From: Pseudomonas sp. v388
GTDB taxonomy: Bacteria; Pseudomonadota; Gammaproteobacteria; Pseudomonadales; Pseudomonadaceae
DNA length: 64,000 bases
Direction: 5' to 3'
Assembly: GCF_003935425.1 (NCBI RefSeq)
Contig: NZ_RHQN01000004.1
Location: forward strand, 310,001 to 374,000
The notes under the pieces were generated by a model. That model did not search any database and was not told the DNA's origin. It saw nothing but the letters and a program-made list of their open reading frames with translations. How positions within the stretch are numbered: the stretch's first letter is position 1; each line of letters opens with the position of its first letter. The translations under genes were made by a program, and so were the position numbers. Below are positions 1-9,486 of the stretch, one piece after another.

Positions 1-798
1 GATACGGAAACTGTCCATGCTGACCAGGGCGAGGTTCTGCGCGCCGTACTTGAGCACGTAACGCGCCGCCAGCTTGGCCAGGGTGGTGGTCTTGCCCATG
101 CCGGCCGGACCTACCATCGCAATCACACCGCCCTCTTCCAGCGGCTCGACTTCCGGCACGGCAATCATCCGCGCCAGGTGCGCCAGCAGCATGCGCCAGG
201 CCTGACGCGGCTCATCGATGTCGGGAATCATCGCCAGCAGGTCGCGGGACAGCGGGCCGGACAGGCCGACACGTTGCAGGCGACGCCACAGGTTGGCCTG
301 CTGCGGACGACTGCCCTGCAGCTGGTTCCAGGCCAGGGAGCCAAGCTGGACTTCCAGCAGCTCACGCAGGCCATTCAATTCGAAACGCATCGACTCATAG
401 GCGCGCTGGCCACCGGCAGGTTCGGCTGCGGCAGGCGGCGGCGCGTACGAATACGGACGCGGTGGCTCTTCGAGCGTTGGCTCGATGTGCGTATCGGCAG
501 CGGTCAGCGGCTTGCCGGAGAACAACTGGAGGTTGATCGACGCGTCGCTGTCGCTGCGATTATTCAGCTCGGCCTGGGCGGAGACGATACGCGACTGGGT
601 CTTGCGCAGTTCGTCCTCCAGCTCCATGTTCGGCACCCGAGGGGCCAGCGCGGACAGCTTGTAATCCAGAGCGGCAGTCAGCTCGACACCGCCGGCAATG
701 CGCCGGTTACCGATGATGGCCGCTTCCGCGCCCAGCTCATCGCGAACCAGCTTCATGGCCTGACGCATATCGGCGGCGAAAAATCGCTTAACTTGCAT
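1..798 (-). CDS. flhF: FlhF, signal-recognition-particle-type GTPase (C-terminus beyond window)
   Basis: FlhF is an SRP-family GTPase that fixes flagellar position and number at the pole in polar flagellates. The reading frame begins MQVKRFFAADMRQAMKLVRD at position 798 and stays open to base 1, so 266 residues are present and most of the GTPase domain is missing. The N-terminal basic region is followed by a Pro/Ala-rich linker (residues about 105-130) and then the NG domain, with a clear G1 P-loop GPAGMGKTTT at residues 229-238. It starts 11 bases past the flhA stop, so it is probably co-transcribed with flhA; fleN and fliA would be expected next, off the window. Identification is firm; only the end is unseen. 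Confidence 0.95.
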   Translation of the reverse strand, partial: MQVKRFFAADMRQAMKLVRDELGAEAAIIGNRRIAGGVELTAALDYKLSALAPRVPNMELEDELRKTQSRIVSAQAELNNRSDSDASINLQLFSGKPLTAADTHIEPTLEEPPRPYSYAPPPAAAEPAGGQRAYESMRFELNGLRELLEVQLGSLAWNQLQGSRPQQANLWRRLQRVGLSGPLSRDLLAMIPDIDEPRQAWRMLLAHLARMIAVPEVEPLEEGGVIAMVGPAGMGKTTTLAKLAARYVLKYGAQNLALVSMDSFRI

Positions 799-809
799 GA
801 CTCTTTACC

Positions 810-2939
810 TCAGCCGTTAGGCCCGACAGTCGCTACGATGGTGACTTGCTTGTTGTCAGGAATTTCCTGATACGCCAGAACATGCATGTTCGGTACAGCC
901 AATCGTCCAAATCGTGACAGCATGGCCCGAACCGGACCCGCTACCAGGAGAATTACCGGCAACCCTTGCATCTCCTGACGCTGGGCTGCCTCGATCAACG
1001 AACGCTGGAGCTTTTCAGCCATGCTCGGTTCAAGCAGAACGCCTTCTTCCTGACCCTGACCAGCCTTCTGCAAACTATTGAGCAATATCTGTTCCAACCT
1101 TGGCTCGAGGGTGATAACAGGCAGCTCCGGCTCAATGCCTACAATGCTTTGCACGATGGCGCGGCTCAAACCGACCCGCACCGCCGCCACCAGAGCGGCG
1201 GTATCTTGACTCTTCCCGGCGTTGTTGGCGATAGCCTCGGCAATGCTGCGGATATCGCGTACCGGTACATGTTCGGCCAGCAATGCCTGCAATACGTTCA
1301 ACAGCGCCGACAGCGACAGCACACCCGGCACCAGCTCTTCAGCCAGTTTAGGCGAGCTCTTGGCCAGCAATTGCATCAGTTGCTGGACTTCCTCATGGCC
1401 AATCAGCTCATGGGAGTGCTTGTACAGAATCTGGTTGAGGTGCGTTGCCACCACAGTACTGGCATCAACCACGGTGTAACCCAGCGACTGCGCCTGGCTG
1501 CGCTGGCTGACTTCGATCCATACCGCTTCCAGGCCGAACGCAGGGTCTCTGGCGGTGATGCCGTTGAGCGTGCCGAACACCTGGCCCGGGTTGATCGCCA
1601 GCTCGCGATCTGGGTAGATCTCCGCTTCGGCGAGGATTACCCCCATCAGCGTCAAACGATAGGCGCTCGGCGCCAGGTCCAGGTTGTCGCGAATGTGTAC
1701 CGTCGGCATCAGGAAGCCCAGTTCCTGAGACAGCTTCTTGCGCACACCCTTGATCCGCGCCAGCAACTGACCGCCCTGGTTGCGATCCACCAGCGGGATC
1801 AGGCGGTAACCCACTTCCAGGCCGATGATGTCAATCGGCGTCACATCGTCCCAACCCAGCTCCTTGGTTTCCTGCGCACGGGTCGGCGACGGCAACAGAT
1901 CCTGCTGGCGCTGCACTTCAGCCAATGCTTCGACCTGTACGCGGTTCTCTTTCTTCCACAGCAGGTACGCGGCACCGCCGGCCACCAGGCCCAGGCTGAT
2001 GAACGCGAAGTGCGGCATGCCCGGTACCAGGCCCATCACAACCATGATCGCCGCGGAAACGGCCAGCGCCTTGTACGAGGTGAACATCTGGCGGTTGATC
2101 ATTTTGCCCATCTCTTCCGAACCGGAAGCACGGGTCACCATGATCGCCGCAGCGGTGGACAACAGCAGTGATGGCAATTGTGCCACCAAACCGTCACCAA
2201 TGGTGAGCAGGGTGTAGACACGACCCGCCTCAGCGAAGGCCATGTTGTGCTGGAAGATCCCGACCAGCATGCCGCCGATGAGGTTGATGAACAGAATCAG
2301 CAGGCCGGCGATGGCGTCGCCGCGTACGAATTTACTGGCACCGTCCATGGAACCGTAGAACTCGGCTTCCTGGGCCACTTCGGCACGGCGGCGCTTGGCT
2401 TCGGGCTGATCGATCAGGCCAGCGTTGAGGTCGGCGTCGATGGCCATCTGTTTGCCGGGCATCGCATCGAGGGTGAAGCGCGCGCTCACCTCGGAGATAC
2501 GGCCGGCGCCCTTGGTGATGACCACGAAGTTGATGATCATCAGGATCGCGAAGACCACGATACCGACTACGTAGTTACCGCCGATCACCACCTCACCGAA
2601 GGCCTGGATCACCTTGCCGGCGGCGGCGTGGCCGTCCTGGCCGTGGAGCATGACCACGCGGGTGGAAGCGACGTTCAGCGCCAGGCGCAAGAGCGTGGCG
2701 ACCAGCAGGATGGTGGGGAACACCGAGAAGTCCAGCGGCCGCAGGGCATAGACGCAGACCAGCAGAACCACGATCGACAGAGCGATGTTGAAGGTGAAGA
2801 ACACATCCAGCAGGAACGGCGGGATGGGCAACATCATCATGGCCATCATGACCAGCAGCAACAGCGGCACGCCCAGCTGACCGCGGCCCAGCCCTGCCAG
2901 GTTGCTACGTGCGCTACTGATTATCTGAGAACGTTCCAC
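810..2939 (-). CDS. flhA: FlhA, flagellar type III export gate protein
   Basis: FlhA is the large inner-membrane component of the flagellar export gate; its cytoplasmic ring binds chaperone-substrate complexes and helps use proton motive force. The 709-residue protein is of normal family length. The N-terminal half holds about eight hydrophobic segments, beginning near residue 22. The conserved FHIPEP-family loop lies around residues 150-180 (VSARFTLDAMPGKQMAIDAD), and a soluble domain follows from about residue 340. The ATG at 2939 directly precedes the usual polar N-terminus. A sigma-54 site lies about 65 bases upstream, so this looks like the first gene of an flhA-flhF operon. It is separated from flhB by a 1 kb repeat-filled gap. 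Confidence 0.97.
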   Translation of the reverse strand: MERSQIISSARSNLAGLGRGQLGVPLLLLVMMAMMMLPIPPFLLDVFFTFNIALSIVVLLVCVYALRPLDFSVFPTILLVATLLRLALNVASTRVVMLHGQDGHAAAGKVIQAFGEVVIGGNYVVGIVVFAILMIINFVVITKGAGRISEVSARFTLDAMPGKQMAIDADLNAGLIDQPEAKRRRAEVAQEAEFYGSMDGASKFVRGDAIAGLLILFINLIGGMLVGIFQHNMAFAEAGRVYTLLTIGDGLVAQLPSLLLSTAAAIMVTRASGSEEMGKMINRQMFTSYKALAVSAAIMVVMGLVPGMPHFAFISLGLVAGGAAYLLWKKENRVQVEALAEVQRQQDLLPSPTRAQETKELGWDDVTPIDIIGLEVGYRLIPLVDRNQGGQLLARIKGVRKKLSQELGFLMPTVHIRDNLDLAPSAYRLTLMGVILAEAEIYPDRELAINPGQVFGTLNGITARDPAFGLEAVWIEVSQRSQAQSLGYTVVDASTVVATHLNQILYKHSHELIGHEEVQQLMQLLAKSSPKLAEELVPGVLSLSALLNVLQALLAEHVPVRDIRSIAEAIANNAGKSQDTAALVAAVRVGLSRAIVQSIVGIEPELPVITLEPRLEQILLNSLQKAGQGQEEGVLLEPSMAEKLQRSLIEAAQRQEMQGLPVILLVAGPVRAMLSRFGRLAVPNMHVLAYQEIPDNKQVTIVATVGPNG

Positions 2940-3002
2940 TGATTCTTCACCCTGCGCACTAAATCAAAACTTTGACGCCTTTGGCGACCTGATTCGACTT
3001 AG

Positions 3003-3019
3003 TGCAAAAAGCTGTCCAA
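3003..3019 (-). promoter_or_regulatory. Sigma-54 promoter of flhA
   Basis: On the minus strand this reads TTGGACAGCTTTTTGCA. It has GG and GC exactly ten bases apart and a TTGC -12 element, matching TGGCAC-N5-TTGC. It lies about 65 bases upstream of the flhA start. Known biology: flhA belongs to the FleQ/RpoN class of Pseudomonas flagellar genes. Confidence 0.75.
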
Positions 3020-3217
3020 CTTTGACAACGGCAGGTGTGGCATGGTGTTACGCGGCGGCGGTGTGCCGTGTTTGCGGCTGTTAAGGCAAGACGAGGGCTG
3101 GACGAAGACCCGTGACAGAGGGCTTGCGCCCTGCCGCAATGGTTGGCGTTTCTGCCGTTGCGGCAGGAGCCGGCTTGCTGGTGAAGGCGACCTTACGGTT
3201 TAGCGGCATATTCATTG

Positions 3218-3795
3218 TCAGGTTGCCTGATCGTTTGGTTCCGGCCCTTACGGCCGGGTCACTTTCCTTTCGGGGAAAGTAACCAAAGCCACTGCTCCTG
3301 GTTTGGCCCCGCCTGCCAGCGGGGTTCCCTCACTGCGGTGCCGCTCCACCGGGCCGCGCTGAAAGGGCCGTCCCGGCCCGCAGCGCTGGCTCGGCCTCCC
3401 TGCCTCGCTCCCCGATTCCGCGACACCTCCGTTCGGCCTGCACCCAAGTCGCGATGGGCGGCGCCTGGGAGATTTGTGGAGAAGAGCAAAAGCAAAAGCT
3501 TTGGCCTTTTGCTTTTTGCTTTTTGCTTTTAAACCACGATGGTCCAGTCACCGCCGAACGCGACGTGTGGAGGCCGAGTAGAGGCGTTGCGCAGGGGGAA
3601 ACGAGGCAGGGAGGCCGAGTGAGTGCTGCGGGCCGGGACGGCCCTTTGCAGCACGGCCCCCGGAGCAATGCCGGAGCGAGGGAACCCCGCCGACAGGCGG
3701 GGCCGGAACCAGGAGCAATGGTTTTCCCCCCTTTTGCCGAAACAAAAGGGGGCCGGCCGTAAGGGCCGGAACCAAACAATCAGGCAACCCGATAA
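3218..3795. repeat. Long imperfect inverted repeat, arms about 230-250 bp
   Basis: The left arm (about 3218-3455) and right arm (about 3545-3795) are reverse complements over most of their length. Both contain TTTGGTTCCGGCCCTTACGG, then a purine/pyrimidine-varied segment, a GCTCCTGGTT block, a CCGGCCCCGCC-type block and a cggcctccctgcctcg block. The arms are separated by about 90 bases centred on a repeated TTTTGC-rich tract (3505-3530). The same type of sequence is a recurrent intergenic repeat in Pseudomonas genomes, often mis-annotated as small proteins; that last point is from general knowledge. No transposase is present. Confidence 0.75.
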
Positions 3796-3988
3796 CGGAT
3801 ACGCCCACACCACCAGCATCCGCCTTCGCCAGCAAGCTGGCCCGCGTGGCGTTCGCTCTGCTGAAGAGCCAGAGCGAATATCAAACCAAAGGGCAGATTA
3901 TGGCTGGATCACAACCATAGAATCTCCTACCTAAGATGCGTCAGCCGTACATCCGCACATACAGGAACCACCGGGATGACGCCCCTTA

Positions 3989-5128
3989 TCACTCCGGGTC
4001 TCGCCACAAATCCGTCGGAATCGGCAAATCCCCCAGCGGATCAGGCCGCTTCGCGCGGCCGGCGTGGAACTGACGGATCTGGTACACATACGCCAGCACC
4101 TGCGCCACCGCCAGGTACAACCCGGCCGGAATTTCCTGTTCCAGCTCGGTGCTGTAGTAAATCGACCGCGCCAACCCAGCCGACTCCAGAATCAGAATCT
4201 GATGATGCGCACCGATCTCGCGGATTTTCATCGCTATCAGGTCGGTACCCTTGGCAATCAGCATGGGTGCCCCGCCCTTCTCCGGGTCGTACTTGATCGC
4301 CACCGCGAAGTGGGTCGGGTTGGTGATGATCACGTCGGCTTCGGGAATCGACGCCATCATCCGCCTCTGCGACATCTCACGCTGCAATTGACGAATACGC
4401 TGCTTGACCTCGGGGCTGCCCTCGCTGTTCTTGTACTCGTCCCGCACTTCCTGCTTGGTCATCAACAGCTTCTTGTGCGCTTCGTACAGCTGGAACGGCA
4501 CGTCCGCCGCGGCAACGAAAAACAGCCCGCAGGCCATCCAGAAACTGCTCCAGCCCACCACCAGCAGGCTGTGAATGATCGCCTGCTCCAACGGCTCATG
4601 GGCGATGGCGACCAGGTCGTCCTTTTCCTTGGCCAGTACAAACAGCGCCACAACAAGAATGATCAGAAACTTGGCAAGGGACTTGAGCAACTCCACCAGC
4701 GCACTGGCCGAAAACATGCGTTTGAGGCCCGACGCCGGGTTCATTCGGCTGAACTTGGGCATCAGCGACTTGGTGGCGAACAACCAGCCGCCCAGCAGAA
4801 TCGGGCCGATCAACGCCGCCAGCAGCATGGCGATCAGGTACGGCAGGACCACGATCAGCGCATGCTGCCCGGAGCTGAGCAGCATCTTGCCCATGAACGT
4901 GGTGTCCATGATGGTTTCACGGCTGATGGTGAAGTTCTCGCGCATCAGCGAAAGCATCATCTGCGCCATGCCGCTGCCGAACACCAGCAAACCGCCGGCG
5001 CCCATCAGCATCACCACCAGAGTGGTCAACTCTTTGGATCGGGCAATCTGGCCTTCGGCACGGGAGTCACGGATCTTTTTCTCCGTGGGGTCTTCCGTCT
5101 TGTCCTGGCCATTCTCGTTCTCGGCCAT
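3989..5128 (-). CDS. flhB: FlhB, export-gate substrate-specificity switch protein
   Basis: FlhB sits in the flagellar export gate. Its cytoplasmic domain self-cleaves inside NPTH to switch export from rod/hook to filament substrates. The 379-residue product starts MAENENGQDKTEDPTEKKIR, the family's usual charged N-terminus. It has four membrane segments between about residues 35 and 210, and carries the intact autocleavage motif N270-P-T-H followed by FAVAIKY. It is one base away from fliR, so it should be the last gene of the fliLMNOPQR-flhB transcription unit. The ATG at 5128 is the natural start. No defects are seen. Confidence 0.97.
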   Translation of the reverse strand: MAENENGQDKTEDPTEKKIRDSRAEGQIARSKELTTLVVMLMGAGGLLVFGSGMAQMMLSLMRENFTISRETIMDTTFMGKMLLSSGQHALIVVLPYLIAMLLAALIGPILLGGWLFATKSLMPKFSRMNPASGLKRMFSASALVELLKSLAKFLIILVVALFVLAKEKDDLVAIAHEPLEQAIIHSLLVVGWSSFWMACGLFFVAAADVPFQLYEAHKKLLMTKQEVRDEYKNSEGSPEVKQRIRQLQREMSQRRMMASIPEADVIITNPTHFAVAIKYDPEKGGAPMLIAKGTDLIAMKIREIGAHHQILILESAGLARSIYYSTELEQEIPAGLYLAVAQVLAYVYQIRQFHAGRAKRPDPLGDLPIPTDLWRDPE

Positions 5129-5129
5129 A

Positions 5130-5915
5130 TCAGCGGGCCCTCACCAGATCGCGCAGCGCCTGCAAGGCGTCGGTCGCCATCGGCTGGTATTGATAGAGAA
5201 TGTCGGCCATGGACATCCAGAGGATGACCATGCCCATTACCAGGGTGAGCGGGAAGCCGATGGAAAAGATGTTCAGCTGCGGCGCGGCGCGGGTCATGAC
5301 GCCGAAGGCAATGTTGATTACCAGCAGCGCCGTAACCGCCGGCAACACCAGACGCAAACCGGAACTCATCACTTTGCCCAGGCCCGTCGCCAGCTCCCAG
5401 AAATTGTTGACCAGCAGGCCACCGCCCACCGGCATCGTGTTGAAGCTTTCGACAAGGATGTCGAGCACCACCAGGTGGCCGTTCATGGACAGGAACAGCA
5501 ATGTGACCAGCATGGTGAAGAACTGGCCAATGACTGCCGAGGAGACGCCGTTGGTAGGGTCGACCATGGACGCGAAGCCCATGCCCATCTGGGTCGCGAT
5601 GATCTGCCCCGCCACCACGAATATCTGAAAGAACAGTTGCAGGCAAAGCCCCATGCCGGCGCCGATGATGATCTGCTCACCGATCAGCAGCAGCGCACTG
5701 AGGTCCAGCGCCTCCACCGGCGGCATGGCCGGCAGCACCGGCGCGACGACCACGGTGATCGCCACGGCGAAATACAGGCGCACACGGCGCGGCACCAACG
5801 TCGTGCCGAAGATCGGCATGGTCATCAGCATCGCGACGATGCGAAACAGCGGCAGCATGAAGCTGGCGACCCAGGTACTGATCTGGGTGTCGGTCAGCGC
5901 AAGCAAAGGCTGCAT
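5130..5915 (-). CDS. fliR: FliR, export gate membrane protein
   Basis: FliR forms the export-gate core with FliP and FliQ. The 261-residue protein is almost entirely hydrophobic, with about six membrane segments, and shows the family signature near residues 150-175 (PTNGVSSAVIGQFFTMLVTL). The start MQPLLALTDTQISTWVASFM at 5915 follows the fliQ stop by six bases. The stop lies one base before the flhB start codon, giving tight operon packing. Length and context are normal. Confidence 0.96.
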   Translation of the reverse strand: MQPLLALTDTQISTWVASFMLPLFRIVAMLMTMPIFGTTLVPRRVRLYFAVAITVVVAPVLPAMPPVEALDLSALLLIGEQIIIGAGMGLCLQLFFQIFVVAGQIIATQMGMGFASMVDPTNGVSSAVIGQFFTMLVTLLFLSMNGHLVVLDILVESFNTMPVGGGLLVNNFWELATGLGKVMSSGLRLVLPAVTALLVINIAFGVMTRAAPQLNIFSIGFPLTLVMGMVILWMSMADILYQYQPMATDALQALRDLVRAR

Positions 5916-5921
5916 GCGAAC

Positions 5922-6191
5922 CTAGCCGATCAGCGTCGGAATACTGCCGTACAACGACAGGATGTATTCCATGAAGATTTTCAGCAGCCAGGGGCCGACC
6001 ACGATCAGCGTCAACAACATGACGAGCAGGCGCGGCAGGAAACTCAAGGTCTGTTCGTTGATCTGGGTCGCGGCCTGGAACATGGCCACGATCAGACCGC
6101 AGATCAGGCTGGGTACCACCAGGATCGCAACCAGCACGGTGGTCAGCCACAGCGCCTCGCGGAACAGGTCGACCGCTACTTCCGGCGTCAT
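5922..6191 (-). CDS. fliQ: FliQ, small export gate membrane protein
   Basis: FliQ is the two-helix hairpin subunit wrapped around the FliP-FliR core of the export gate. The 89-residue product has two hydrophobic helices (about residues 15-40 and 52-75) flanking the conserved QINEQTLSFLPRL loop. It lies between fliP (25-base gap) and fliR (six-base gap) on the same strand, which is the canonical order. Identity is secure from size, hairpin architecture and neighbours. Confidence 0.96.
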   Translation of the reverse strand: MTPEVAVDLFREALWLTTVLVAILVVPSLICGLIVAMFQAATQINEQTLSFLPRLLVMLLTLIVVGPWLLKIFMEYILSLYGSIPTLIG

Positions 6192-6216
6192 TGCGCAGCC
6201 CTCTCGTCAGTACGAC

Positions 6217-6969
6217 TCATACACCACCAAAACTGCCGGCCAGGGTGCCGACGATCAGCGCCCAGCCATCCACCAGGACGAACAGCATGATTTTGAACGG
6301 CAAGGAAATGATCAGCGGCGACAGCATCATCATACCCATGGCCATCAGCACGCTGGCGACCACCATGTCGATGATCAGAAACGGAATGAAGATCATGAAA
6401 CCGATCTGGAACGCTGTCTTGAGTTCGGAAATGACGAACGCCGGAACCAGGATCGTCAGCGGTGCCGCGTCCGGGGTCGCGATGTCGGTGCGTTTGGACA
6501 GGCGCATGAACAGCTCAAGATCGCTGGTACGGGTCTGCGCCAGCATGAAATCCTTGAGCGGCACTTGCGCCTTGGCGACCGCGTCCTGGGCACTGAGTTG
6601 TTCGGCCAGATAGGGCTGCAAGGCGTCCTGGTTCACCCGGTCGAACACCGGCGCCATGATGAACATGGTCAGGAACAGGGCCATGCCGGTCAGGATCTGG
6701 TTCGACGGCGTCTGCTGCAGGCCCAGGGCCTGGCGCAGGATCGAGAACACGATGATGATCCGCGTGAAACTGGTCATGAGCATGACGAATGCCGGAATAA
6801 AGCTCAGCGCCGTCATGATCAGCAGGATCTGCAGGCTGACCGAATATTCCTGCTGACCGTCGGGGTTGTTGGACAGCGTGATCGCCGGGATCGACAACGG
6901 ATCGGCGGCGAACACGTACGGTGCGGCGGTCAGCAGCAGCAGGCCAATCAGGAAACGCAAGGCGCCCAT
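6217..6969 (-). CDS. fliP: FliP, pentameric export gate protein
   Basis: FliP forms the pentameric core of the flagellar export gate. The 250-residue protein has a cleavable signal peptide ([21 protein letters not shown], cut near residue 21), as known for FliP. A helix containing [18 protein letters not shown] follows, then the periplasmic part, and C-terminal helices with the [20 protein letters not shown] signature. The start codon overlaps the fliO stop by one base, pointing to translational coupling. Length is typical. Confidence 0.97.
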   Translation of the reverse strand: MGALRFLIGLLLLTAAPYVFAADPLSIPAITLSNNPDGQQEYSVSLQILLIMTALSFIPAFVMLMTSFTRIIIVFSILRQALGLQQTPSNQILTGMALFLTMFIMAPVFDRVNQDALQPYLAEQLSAQDAVAKAQVPLKDFMLAQTRTSDLELFMRLSKRTDIATPDAAPLTILVPAFVISELKTAFQIGFMIFIPFLIIDMVVASVLMAMGMMMLSPLIISLPFKIMLFVLVDGWALIVGTLAGSFGGV

Positions 6970-7436
6970 TACTTCTTGTCCTTATCCTTGCCCATCAGTT
7001 TCATAAGGTGCTGGGCGAATTCCGGTGTCACCGATTCGCGGGCCGGCACCTGCACCGGCTCCTTGAGCACATGCAAGGGCGTGATGCGCCCCGGCGTGAT
7101 GCCCAGCAGGATCTGCTCGCTACCTACCTGAACCAGCATCAGCCGGTCACGCGGGCCCAGCGCACGGGTGCTGATCAACTCGATCACCTGCCCGCTGTTG
7201 GGACCGACCCGTTGCACGCGACGCATTACCCAGGCGAGCACGAAAATCAGGCCGATGACCAGCAGCAGGCCGAGCAACAACTGGAACAGTTGCCCGCCCA
7301 TGCCCATGCCCGCGGTGTTGGCCACCTGCGGCGCAGCCGCGGCCGTCGCCTGCGCGACAGGCTCGGCAGCCCGGACCAGAGTCGGCGTGACGGCCATGAC
7401 GGCCGAGAACGACAGAACAGCCAGAAACCGCTTCAC
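6969..7436 (-). CDS. fliO: FliO, export gate assembly factor
   Basis: FliO is a small membrane protein that stabilises FliP and assists assembly of its pentamer. The 155-residue product has an N-terminal signal-like hydrophobic segment (about residues 5-23), an Ala-rich stretch, a transmembrane helix at about residues 50-70 ([20 protein letters not shown]), and a cytoplasmic FliO-family domain with [19 protein letters not shown]. It abuts fliN (stop/start 7437/7436) and overlaps fliP by one base. The sequence family is poorly conserved, but position and architecture make the call firm. Confidence 0.94.
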   Translation of the reverse strand: MKRFLAVLSFSAVMAVTPTLVRAAEPVAQATAAAAPQVANTAGMGMGGQLFQLLLGLLLVIGLIFVLAWVMRRVQRVGPNSGQVIELISTRALGPRDRLMLVQVGSEQILLGITPGRITPLHVLKEPVQVPARESVTPEFAQHLMKLMGKDKDKK

Positions 7437-7895
7437 TTAGCGCAACTTCTTGATACGTTCACTCGGACTGATCACATCAGTCAGACGAATCCCGAACTTC
7501 TCGTTGACCACCACCACTTCGCCGTGGGCAATCAGCGTGCCGTTGACCAGCACGTCCAGTGGCTCACCGGCCAGGCGATCAAGCTCGATCACCGAACCCT
7601 GGTTCAGCTGCAACAGGTTGCGGATGTTGATATCGGTGCTGCCCACTTCCATGGAAATGGACACCGGAATATCCAGAATCACATCCAGGTTCGGACCGTC
7701 GAGCTTCACCGCACCGGCAGGCTTGGGCACGCTGCCGAATTCTTCCATCGCCATACGGTTGGAGTTACCTTCATCGGCCGCCAGCAACGCGTCGATGTCG
7801 TCCTGGCCGCCTTCACCGGCTTCGCCCAGGGCAGCAGCCCATTCGTCGGCCAACGCCTGATCTTCAGCAGACGTCATTTCATTTTCATCAGCCAT
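7437..7895 (-). CDS. fliN: FliN, C-ring switch protein
   Basis: FliN is the lower C-ring component that forms the switch complex with FliM and FliG and docks the FliH-FliI export ATPase. The 152-residue protein has an acidic, flexible N-terminal extension (about residues 1-70) followed by the SpoA/surface-presentation domain, with LDVILDIPVSISMEVGSTDI and LDRLAGEPLDVLVNGTLIAHGE. It lies between fliM (61-base gap) and fliO. The long N-terminus is usual in Pseudomonas and makes it longer than enteric FliN. Confidence 0.96.
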   Translation of the reverse strand: MADENEMTSAEDQALADEWAAALGEAGEGGQDDIDALLAADEGNSNRMAMEEFGSVPKPAGAVKLDGPNLDVILDIPVSISMEVGSTDINIRNLLQLNQGSVIELDRLAGEPLDVLVNGTLIAHGEVVVVNEKFGIRLTDVISPSERIKKLR

Positions 7896-7956
7896 CGGTT
7901 GTCCTCTGCGGGCAGTGATTCAATTACGCAAAAATGTCCGGTGCCGACCTTTTGAG

Positions 7957-8925
7957 TCAGCGCCGTTCTATGGGTTCGATTACTTGCAGGGCAAGATTGC
8001 CCTTGTGCGAGCCGAGCTTGACCTTGAAAGAAGGCACGCCGTTGGCACGCATGACCAGCGATTCGGGCAGTTCGACCGGGATCACATCGCCGGGACGCAT
8101 GTGCAGGATGTCGCGCAGCGGCAACTGGCGCTGGGCGATGGTCGTGGTCAACGGCACCGAGACATCCAGCACGTCTTCCTTGAGCGCATTGATCCAGCGC
8201 TCGTCCTGATCGTCGAGGTCCGACTGGAAGCCGGCGTCGAGCATTTCCCGGATCGGTTCGATCATCGAATACGGCATGGTCACGTGCAGGTCGCCGCCGC
8301 CACCATCCAGTTCGATGTGGAAGGTGGAGATGACCACCGCTTCGCTCGGGCCGACGATGTTGGCCATGGCCGGGTTCACTTCCGAGTTGATGTACTCGAA
8401 GTTCACTTCCATGATCGCCTGCCAGGCCTCTTTCAGGTCGATGAACGCCTGGTCCAGCACCATGCGCACGACGCGCAGTTCGGTGGGCGTGAATTCACGA
8501 CCCTCGATCTTGGCATGCCGGCCGTCACCGCCAAAAAAGTTATCCACCAGCTTGAACACCAGCTTGGCATCGAGAATGAACAACGCCGTGCCGCGCAGCG
8601 GCTTGATCTTGGCCAGGTTGAGGCTGGTCGGGACGTACAACGAATGCACGTACTCACCAAACTTCATGACCTGCACGCCACCCACCGCCACGTCCGCCGA
8701 GCGGCGCAGCAGGTTGAACATGCTGATGCGGGTATACCGCGCGAAACGCTCGTTGATCATTTCCAGGGTCGGCATGCGCCCGCGGACGATCCGGTCCTGG
8801 CTGGTCAGGTCGTAACTTTTGATGCTGCCGGGTTCGCCGGGGCTTTCAGTCTGGACCATACCATCGTCAACACCATGCAACAGCGCGTCGATTTCGTCCT
8901 GTGACAGGAGGTCTTGCACGGCCAT
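7957..8925 (-). CDS. fliM: FliM, C-ring switch protein that binds CheY-P
   Basis: FliM receives phosphorylated CheY and reverses motor rotation. The 322-residue product has the N-terminal CheY-binding helix (LSQDEIDALLHG, residues 6-17). The CheC-like middle domain includes the GGDGRHAKIEGREFTPTE segment that contacts FliG, and a C-terminal SpoA-like domain pairs with FliN. The ATG at 8925 is nine bases downstream of the fliL stop. All functional landmarks are present. Confidence 0.97.
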   Translation of the reverse strand: MAVQDLLSQDEIDALLHGVDDGMVQTESPGEPGSIKSYDLTSQDRIVRGRMPTLEMINERFARYTRISMFNLLRRSADVAVGGVQVMKFGEYVHSLYVPTSLNLAKIKPLRGTALFILDAKLVFKLVDNFFGGDGRHAKIEGREFTPTELRVVRMVLDQAFIDLKEAWQAIMEVNFEYINSEVNPAMANIVGPSEAVVISTFHIELDGGGGDLHVTMPYSMIEPIREMLDAGFQSDLDDQDERWINALKEDVLDVSVPLTTTIAQRQLPLRDILHMRPGDVIPVELPESLVMRANGVPSFKVKLGSHKGNLALQVIEPIERR

Positions 8926-8934
8926 GTCGAAGTC

Positions 8935-9435
8935 CTACTGCAATACGAAGTTAGTGAACAGCAACTGCTCGATCACAGTCTTGCCGAGTTCTTTCTGGGC
9001 CACTTCCTGGATACTGGCGGTCGCTTTCTGGCGCAGCATTTCCTGGCCGACCGGCGATGCCAGGGATTCGAAGGGAATCCCGGCGAACAGCATGACCAGA
9101 TTGTTGCGGATCACCGGCATGTGCGCCTTGAGCGCTTCCATGTCGGCGGCATTGCGCGACAGCATGGTGATGCTGACCTGCATGTAACGCTGGCGACCGT
9201 TGGCATTGAAGTTGACCACGAACGCCGGGGTCAAAGGTTCGAACACTGCCACCGGCTTGACGTTCGCCGCAGCAGCGGCCGCCGCCGGGTCCGGGGCACT
9301 TTCGGGCTTGTGCATGATGAACCAGGTCGCACCCACGGACAGACCCACCGCCAGTAGCAAGGCTACCACCGCGACGATGATGATCTTTAGTTTTCCTTTG
9401 GACGCGGGGTCTTTGGGTTCTTCGCTCTTCGCCAT
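8935..9435 (-). CDS. fliL: FliL, stator-associated basal-body protein
   Basis: FliL is a single-span inner-membrane protein that surrounds or activates stator units. The 166-residue protein has a short Lys-rich cytoplasmic N-terminus, one transmembrane helix (about residues 17-40), an Ala-rich linker, and the periplasmic FliL domain with AFVVNFNANGRQRYMQVSIT. It is the first gene of the fliLMNOPQR-flhB run, with a strong sigma-54 site about 50 bases upstream and a 150-base gap to fliK. Confidence 0.95.
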   Translation of the reverse strand: MAKSEEPKDPASKGKLKIIIVAVVALLLAVGLSVGATWFIMHKPESAPDPAAAAAAANVKPVAVFEPLTPAFVVNFNANGRQRYMQVSITMLSRNAADMEALKAHMPVIRNNLVMLFAGIPFESLASPVGQEMLRQKATASIQEVAQKELGKTVIEQLLFTNFVLQ

Positions 9436-9486
9436 GCCAATAATCCGTCACTATTGAGGGGGATGTTCAATACATGACAGGTGTTG

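Larger units (their letters stand above)
2940..3988. other. 1 kb non-coding gap between flhA and flhB
   Basis: No protein is supported here: the short overlapping open frames on both strands are mirror products of the inverted repeat. The flhA end holds the sigma-54 site. A REP-like palindrome lies near 3160-3190, the long inverted repeat spans about 3218-3795, and a REP fragment (gccagcaagctggc) lies near 3829-3842. The region splits what is often a tight flhB-flhA junction. Confidence 0.8.

Noticed and set aside
3215-3835. Several small overlapping open frames of about 95-150 residues on both strands
   Set aside because: They derive from the two arms of the inverted repeat and give mirror-image products (for example SGCLIVWFRPLRP on both strands). 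They are repeat artefacts.
4575-6290. A 571-residue plus-strand open frame opposite flhB/fliR/fliQ
   Set aside because: It is antisense to three membrane-protein genes, of His/Gln/Asp/Arg-rich artefact composition, with no family resemblance.
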